NCBI RefSeq assembly: GCF_040100845.1
Contig: NZ_JAZHSH010000001.1
Location: forward strand, 2,340,501 to 2,404,500
Origin: Chengkuizengella sp. SCS-71B
Lineage (GTDB): Bacteria; Bacillota; Bacilli; Paenibacillales; KCTC-33759
Direction: 5' to 3'
Length of the DNA stretch: 64,000 bases
In this document: piece after piece, positions 59,867 to 64,000 of the stretch
Numbering within the stretch: position 1 is the first letter of the stretch
How the letters are laid out: each line of letters begins with the position of its first letter
Notes under the pieces: generated by a model
Database searches by the model: none
Told to the model about the DNA's origin: nothing
What the model saw: only the letters and a program-made list of their open reading frames with translations
Program-made: the position numbers and the translations under genes

Positions 59867-60958
59867 ATGATGAACATTATAAAATTAAAAGATAGACAAG
59901 AACTAGATAAAATAATTCCAACGCTGCCTTGGTATATTGAGAAATTTATCAATCACAAATTACAGGATCTTTCACCATCTACTTTACTTGAATATGTTAG
60001 AGATTATAGTACATTTCTATCTTGGTTACTTGCTGAGGGTTTATCTGATGTTAAAAATATAAAAGATGTTCCTTTAGAGCACTTAGAGAAACTACATACA
60101 GAAAGTATTGATAATTTCAGAGCATTTTTGGCAACTAGAAAAGAGAATTCAAATTCAAAAATCACAATTACTAGAAAACTCTCCTCCCTTCGATCACTTT
60201 TTCATTACTTAAGTCAAATAGCAGAAGATGAGAATTTCTATCCTCTTTTGAAAAGAAACGTTATGGCTAAAATTGAAATAAAAAGGACGAACAAAGCGAA
60301 GGAAATAGCGAATAAATTAGAAGGGAAGTTATTACAAGAAAGTGAAATTGTCGAGTTTATTGAATATGTTAAATCTGGTTATGAACAGGACATTTCAAAA
60401 AATAAACAGGCTTTATATTTTTATCAACTAAACAAAGATAGAGATGTCTGCATTATTAGCCTAATTCTTCATTCTGGTTTGCGGGTTTCAGAAGTTGTTA
60501 ATTTAACCCTAGATGATATTGATTTAAAAAAACAAACGGTTTATGTATATAGAAAAGGAAATCATGATGAAACTTTTAAAACTAGAGTTTATTTTAGAAA
60601 TCATGCTATAAAGTATATACAAAATTACTTATCCAATCGAGATACAATTTATAAATCACAGAAAAAAGAGAAAGCTTTCTTTCTTACTATTCCAAATGGA
60701 GCACAACAAGGTAAAAGAATGTCTAAACGTGCTATTCAAGAAATGGTCATTAAATATGCAAAAAGGTTTGGAAAGCCTTATTTAACTGTTCATAAACTAA
60801 GACATTCTTTCGCAACAGATTATTATTTGCAAAATGATCTATATAAAACACAAGAACAATTAGGACATGCATCTACCGATACGACACAAATCTACGCGCA
60901 TTTAACAGACAAAACAATGGAAAAAGCGATTGATCGTAGAGTTAGTGAGAATGAATGA
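59867..60958 (+). CDS. tyrosine recombinase, XerS-like
   Basis: A 363-residue integrase. N-terminal SAM-like core-binding domain (LPWYIEKFINHKLQDLSPST), then the catalytic domain with ILHSGLRVSEVVNLTLDD (Arg I), TVHKLRHSFATDYY (H-x-x-R), LGHASTDTTQIYAHLTD (His and the nucleophile Tyr). All catalytic residues present. Similar in length and N-terminus to XerS, the single-recombinase dif resolvase of streptococci, also found in some Bacillales. No phage genes nearby, so chromosome resolution is likelier than phage integration. GGGGGA upstream. Confidence 0.85.
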   Translation: MMNIIKLKDRQELDKIIPTLPWYIEKFINHKLQDLSPSTLLEYVRDYSTFLSWLLAEGLSDVKNIKDVPLEHLEKLHTESIDNFRAFLATRKENSNSKITITRKLSSLRSLFHYLSQIAEDENFYPLLKRNVMAKIEIKRTNKAKEIANKLEGKLLQESEIVEFIEYVKSGYEQDISKNKQALYFYQLNKDRDVCIISLILHSGLRVSEVVNLTLDDIDLKKQTVYVYRKGNHDETFKTRVYFRNHAIKYIQNYLSNRDTIYKSQKKEKAFFLTIPNGAQQGKRMSKRAIQEMVIKYAKRFGKPYLTVHKLRHSFATDYYLQNDLYKTQEQLGHASTDTTQIYAHLTDKTMEKAIDRRVSENE

Positions 60959-61078
60959 GGTTACTGGTTATTCAGATGAAATTAGAATGCGATCAGAATA
61001 GCAGATTTACTCGAGGGAATTGTAATAAGTTTAGAAAAACATCAATGAAGTTAGATGCATACTTAGGTAGTAAATAAT

Positions 61079-61115
61079 GTTTAAATGCCTATTTTTTTAG
61101 AATAGGCATTTAAAC
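61079..61115. terminator. 15-bp hairpin after the recombinase gene
   Basis: GTTTAAATGCCTATT (61,079-61,093) pairs with AATAGGCATTTAAAC (61,101-61,115). Located between two convergent genes; T-run on the loop side only. Confidence 0.55.
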
Positions 61116-61163
61116 TATAAATCGACTTTTTTTAAAATATCAATTCAACTATAATTTTTAATC

Positions 61164-61394
61164 TTATTTATTTTTCTCATTTCCCCGCTTAAAATTCCCT
61201 GTAAGTTTGGCTAATATAAGTTGAATTGCATAATCATCCTTGCCTTCTATATTAGATAAAAACTTTTTTGATTCTTTTTCACTTAACGTTTTGATCATTC
61301 TGTTATCCCAATAAATCATCGTTTTATTCGCTTTAGTTATCTTATAACTGAATGGGTTTTCCTTTAAACGATCTCTTTTATCTATATCTCCCAT
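61164..61394 (-). CDS. unknown small protein (76 aa)
   Basis: Sequence MGDIDKRDRLKENPFSYKIT, then KANKTMIYWDNRMIKTLSEK and FKRGNEKNK. It is basic and helical, with a single YWDNR core. No family recognised. No clear Shine-Dalgarno-type site was noted. It lies downstream of the DinB gene on the same strand. Confidence 0.6.
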   Translation of the reverse strand: MGDIDKRDRLKENPFSYKITKANKTMIYWDNRMIKTLSEKESKKFLSNIEGKDDYAIQLILAKLTGNFKRGNEKNK

Positions 61395-61481
61395 TTTGCT
61401 TCCTCACTCTCTAAACGACCTATGTTTCATCCAGATTTTATTAAAACAGAGTGAAGTCACTCTTGCTCTATATCGCTTATA

Positions 61482-61973
61482 TTAGCTTACTATCATACTA
61501 GCTTTCAAGTCTTCTATTTGTTTTATATGTCTTTGTTCATGAATACCTATAAATTCCAAATATTGATCTAGGTTTAAACGGCCTAATAAAGGATGTGACA
61601 TAGAAAGATGTGACAAAAGGCTATCTTCAATATTATTCAAAATACCAATCAATTGATCTCTTGACTCACTTAATAGACTCAAAATTTCTTGTTTTGACAT
61701 GTATTGATCAGTTGGTTGAGTATAATCTGGGGCCTCTCTTTTAATTGTTCGATTCGTTACAATCTCAAATGATTTGATCGTTGTTTGATTTTGTTTATTT
61801 TTTTGGATTACATGTTTGAAACCAGCTTGAATAACATGCTCTGTTAAATACAAATGGTGAAGTACTTGCAATATACTCCAATCGTCATTTGTCTGCTTTT
61901 GATTTATTTGTTCATCATTCAGATCCTCTACACTTTGGATTAACTTATTTCTAATTTCTGTTACAAATTCCAT
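61482..61973 (-). CDS. DinB-family protein
   Basis: A 163-residue four-helix protein with the three-histidine metal site of DinB/YfiT: VLHHLYLTEHV and GIHEQRHIKQIEDL. Some relatives are thiol-dependent transferases (bacillithiol S-transferases). Position next to a methylguanine-DNA methyltransferase is suggestive but functions are unrelated. Start MEFVTEIRNKLIQSVEDLND. Confidence 0.88.
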   Translation of the reverse strand: MEFVTEIRNKLIQSVEDLNDEQINQKQTNDDWSILQVLHHLYLTEHVIQAGFKHVIQKNKQNQTTIKSFEIVTNRTIKREAPDYTQPTDQYMSKQEILSLLSESRDQLIGILNNIEDSLLSHLSMSHPLLGRLNLDQYLEFIGIHEQRHIKQIEDLKASMIVS

Positions 61974-62039
61974 ATTTTCTACACCCCATTTTTATTTGTT
62001 TAAATATATATATTCTTTGAGATGTATATCATAACCTGC

Positions 62040-62513
62040 TCAATGAAAAGCTATATTTTCGTGGTTCAACAACCACTTTTTTCTCCATAATCCTCCGCCA
62101 TAGCCTACTAACTTCCCATTACTGCCCATAACTCTATGGCACGGAACAATGATCACAATTTTGTTTTTATTATTTGCATTCCCAATTGCTCTTACTGCTT
62201 TTCCATTCCCAATTCTTTCTGCTACAGTTTTATAAGAAACTGCTTCTCCATAAGGAATATTAGTTAGTTCCTTCCATACTGTATCCTGAAATTCTGTGCC
62301 ATTTAAATGTAGTTTTACATCAAATTTCGTCCTTGTCCCTGCAAAGTATTCATCCAACTGCTTAAGAGTTTCTTTTAAAATTGATGGAATTTTTAATGAA
62401 GCTTGCTCATTCTCTTCCTCGACAAAATTTACTTCTATTAATCGATTGTCATCACTTTTACATTGTATAAGTCCTACTGGTGAAGAATAGTATTGAATAT
62501 ATTCTCTAGTCAT
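62040..62513 (-). CDS. ogt: methylated-DNA--[protein]-cysteine S-methyltransferase
   Basis: A 157-residue protein with the active-site motif VPCHRVMGSNGKLVGYGGGL and an upstream TVWKELTNIPYGEAVSYKTV helix-turn-helix. Transfers alkyl groups from O6-alkylguanine to the cysteine, an irreversible repair reaction. Length normal for the Ogt/YtbS type. GGGAGC before the ATG. Confidence 0.95.
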   Translation of the reverse strand: MTREYIQYYSSPVGLIQCKSDDNRLIEVNFVEEENEQASLKIPSILKETLKQLDEYFAGTRTKFDVKLHLNGTEFQDTVWKELTNIPYGEAVSYKTVAERIGNGKAVRAIGNANNKNKIVIIVPCHRVMGSNGKLVGYGGGLWRKKWLLNHENIAFH

Positions 62514-62582
62514 AACATGAGCTCCCTTCTTTATTTAACTATACAACACTTTAGAGGTTAAAGTTTTTAAAATATTGCTTTG

Positions 62583-63230
62583 TTATTTTTTCAATCCCCA
62601 ATGATTTACATATATTAATTTACTTATCTCTTCCCTTTTAGCCCATTTACTTGTTTCCAATATTGGGGCTTCTGGATATTCATCTGTATAACCTAGAGAT
62701 AACAATGCTACTGGATCTATGTGAGGTGGAATTTTCATAATTTCTCTTATGTCATTTTTTTTATAAAAACTGACCCAACCTAATGCTATTCCTTCTGCAC
62801 AAGAAGCAAGCCACATATTTTGAATCGAGCAAGCAACAGACATCATATCTGTTTCAGGAATAGAATTTCGACCAAGTACATGAGTGCCTCCTCTTGTTGG
62901 GTCACAGGTAACACAAATGGTAATCGGAGCTTCCTTTAATCCCTCAACTTTTAAACTTAAAAAATGATCTTGACGTTCACCCTCATAATGAATCGCCAAA
63001 GCCCGTCTTTCTTTATCCGCTGCCCAGGCAAGTTGTTCCTTTATTTTTTGAGAACGAACGATAATAAAATTCCATGGTTGCATAAATCCAACAGATGGTG
63101 CATGGTGTCCTGCTTCAATGATTCTTTCAATCACTTCTTCTGGTATACATTTAGTTAAAAATGAACGAACATCTCTTCTCTTACGGATCACCTTATAAAT
63201 TGCATCTCGCTCTTGATCAGAAAACATCAT
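62583..63230 (-). CDS. bluB: BluB-like nitroreductase (5,6-dimethylbenzimidazole synthase)
   Basis: A 215-residue flavoenzyme. RRDVRSFLTKCIPEEVIERI, then AGHHAPSVGFMQPWNFIIVR and CDPTRGGTHVLGRNSIPETD match BluB. It destroys FMNH2 with oxygen to form the lower ligand of cobalamin. Nitroreductase of unknown function is the alternative. GGGGGGACATG at the start. No cobalamin genes adjoin it. Confidence 0.85.
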   Translation of the reverse strand: MMFSDQERDAIYKVIRKRRDVRSFLTKCIPEEVIERIIEAGHHAPSVGFMQPWNFIIVRSQKIKEQLAWAADKERRALAIHYEGERQDHFLSLKVEGLKEAPITICVTCDPTRGGTHVLGRNSIPETDMMSVACSIQNMWLASCAEGIALGWVSFYKKNDIREIMKIPPHIDPVALLSLGYTDEYPEAPILETSKWAKREEISKLIYVNHWGLKK

Positions 63231-63580
63231 GTCCCCCCCTTAAAGTGGTCTACTGTATCTTATTCAATATAATGTTCAACGAGTTACAAAACCCTTTCAA
63301 ATTATACTTTAGTTTCATTAAAAAACAATAATCATAAATATAGTTTTAAATTAAAATATTTTTTATTTTTCATTTTATATTTTTACATAATTTTTACTTA
63401 AATTCCACTATATAGCAATATATATCCAGTGTGTATCTAGAAATGCCTTTCCTAATCCTGATTCTTCCGATGTCCTAAGGTACGCAAAAGCACAATTTTA
63501 ACATTAGGTACACACATCTAATCAAAATTCTAATAAAACTCATAACATATATTAGATAAAAAAAGAACGGAGGTGAAATC
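63231..63580. other. intergenic region upstream of the cysteine-rich gene
   Basis: No gene seen. CATAACATA at 63,541-63,549 matches a sigma-K -10 (CATAnnnTA), which would suit a spore-coat gene, but no -35 AC was found at the right distance. Confidence 0.35.
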
Positions 63581-64000
63581 ATGGGAACTTTTGATAGAAC
63601 AATCTGTAATTGCTGTGTCTGTCCGATGCAATGCGTAATGCAACAATTAGTAGAACGTGAGGTAGATATAGCTACACCTGTTAACGTGGATGATGTTAGA
63701 ATTATTTCTGTTGATAATTTTATAGCGAATACGAATGAAGGATTGTTTCCGATATGTAATGTCACAGCAGTTGGAGTTATCAGTCCTCCTTTTGATATTA
63801 AGTTAAAACCAGTGCGCCAGGATAAAAAAGGAGAGTGCAATTGTTGTGAGGATCCAGCTACAAATGAATTGCAGCAGCTCATTGGAAAAGAAGTGGATCT
63901 TGAATTTATTGGAGGAATAGCACCCTTTGCAGACGGAAATATCGTAACTGGAATTGTTTCACAAGTTGGAGAAGGTATTTTAATTTTAAGTGATCTTGGG
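63581..64000 (+). CDS. cysteine-rich repeated protein, probable spore-surface protein (partial)
   Basis: ATG at 63581 follows GGAGGTG and the frame runs open to the window end (140 codons). Two similar domains: first CNCCVCPMQCVMQQLVEREV, with DIATPVNV, VISVDNFIAN and CNVTAVGVIS; second CNCCEDPATNELQQLIGKEV, with DLEFIGGIAP and GILILSDLG. Each opens with CNCC then a QQL-x4-V helix. The tandem pattern and cysteines recall exosporium/coat proteins of Bacillales. A minus-strand open frame here is a shadow. No family named with certainty. Confidence 0.7.
   Translation, partial: MGTFDRTICNCCVCPMQCVMQQLVEREVDIATPVNVDDVRIISVDNFIANTNEGLFPICNVTAVGVISPPFDIKLKPVRQDKKGECNCCEDPATNELQQLIGKEVDLEFIGGIAPFADGNIVTGIVSQVGEGILILSDLG

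Noticed and set aside
60974-61075. Short plus-strand frame after the recombinase (about 33 codons)
   Set aside because: It has no ribosome binding site and no recognisable motif; it could be a relic but nothing supports it.
63475-63882. Minus-strand frame of 135 codons at the right edge
   Set aside because: It is antisense to the cysteine-rich gene that has a strong ribosome binding site and protein-like repeats on the plus strand.

Overview
The window is low-GC DNA from a spore-forming Bacillales bacterium. Gene content suggests a Paenibacillaceae-like organism, but that is inference. Evidence for the group includes strong AGGAGG-type ribosome binding sites, an IDEAL-domain protein, a CcpA-type cre site, a B. 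subtilis-type LexA box, a CotA-like multicopper oxidase and PBSX (xkd)-type tail genes. No rRNA, tRNA or CRISPR array was seen.

Positions 1-34,531 are phage-tail DNA transcribed on the minus strand (read right to left), with no capsid, portal, terminase, protease, integrase or replication gene. The order of transcription is as follows. A recombinase-fold repressor resembling SP-beta MrpR lies at 33.3-34.5 kb. A promoter with a LexA-type box then precedes a cluster of small unknown genes and an HTH/zinc-finger protein (30.4-32.8 kb). Siphovirus-type module F1 (23.1-30.3 kb) has tail tube, frameshifted chaperones, tape measure, distal tail protein, fibre and hub. A partly duplicated module F2 (16.6-22.9 kb) has a second tube, a second tape measure with a different C-terminus, a second hub and another fibre. 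A contractile PBSX-like module R (1-16 kb) has terminator-like protein, sheath, tube, frameshifted chaperone, tape measure, LysM protein, hub, spike, baseplate wedge, gpJ, DUF2313 and a 1,769-residue fibre. The layout resembles paired R- and F-type tailocins (phage-tail bacteriocins) rather than a functional prophage. Lysis genes were not seen and may lie left of position 1.

The tail genes share control signals. Both chaperone genes carry an A AAA AAC slippery site followed by RNA structure. A block of about 70-110 bp, derived from the 3' end of the zinc-finger gene, stands in front of each of the three modules. A short element close to GTGTTAAATAAAATG recurs at least eight times in intergenic DNA and is a candidate repressor operator.

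Positions 34.9-64 kb are chromosomal. They hold a secreted lipase, TetR and Rrf2 regulators, an IDEAL protein and a four-gene amino-acid ABC transporter of the AapJQMP type, with three copies of a 21-bp palindrome in the divergent Rrf2/transporter region. Next come the threonine (kbl-tdh) and serine (sdaAB-sdaAA) breakdown genes, which together would turn imported Thr/Ser into glycine, acetyl-CoA and pyruvate. After an MFS exporter, a membrane-anchored GNAT and a patatin, there is an ABC-F ATPase with a leader peptide and two attenuator hairpins. The rest are a VOC protein, a beta-lactamase-fold protein, an aquaporin, a CotA-like oxidase with an extra C-terminal domain, a DUF899 protein, a XerS-like recombinase, DinB, Ogt and BluB-like proteins, and at the right edge the start of a cysteine-rich repeated protein.
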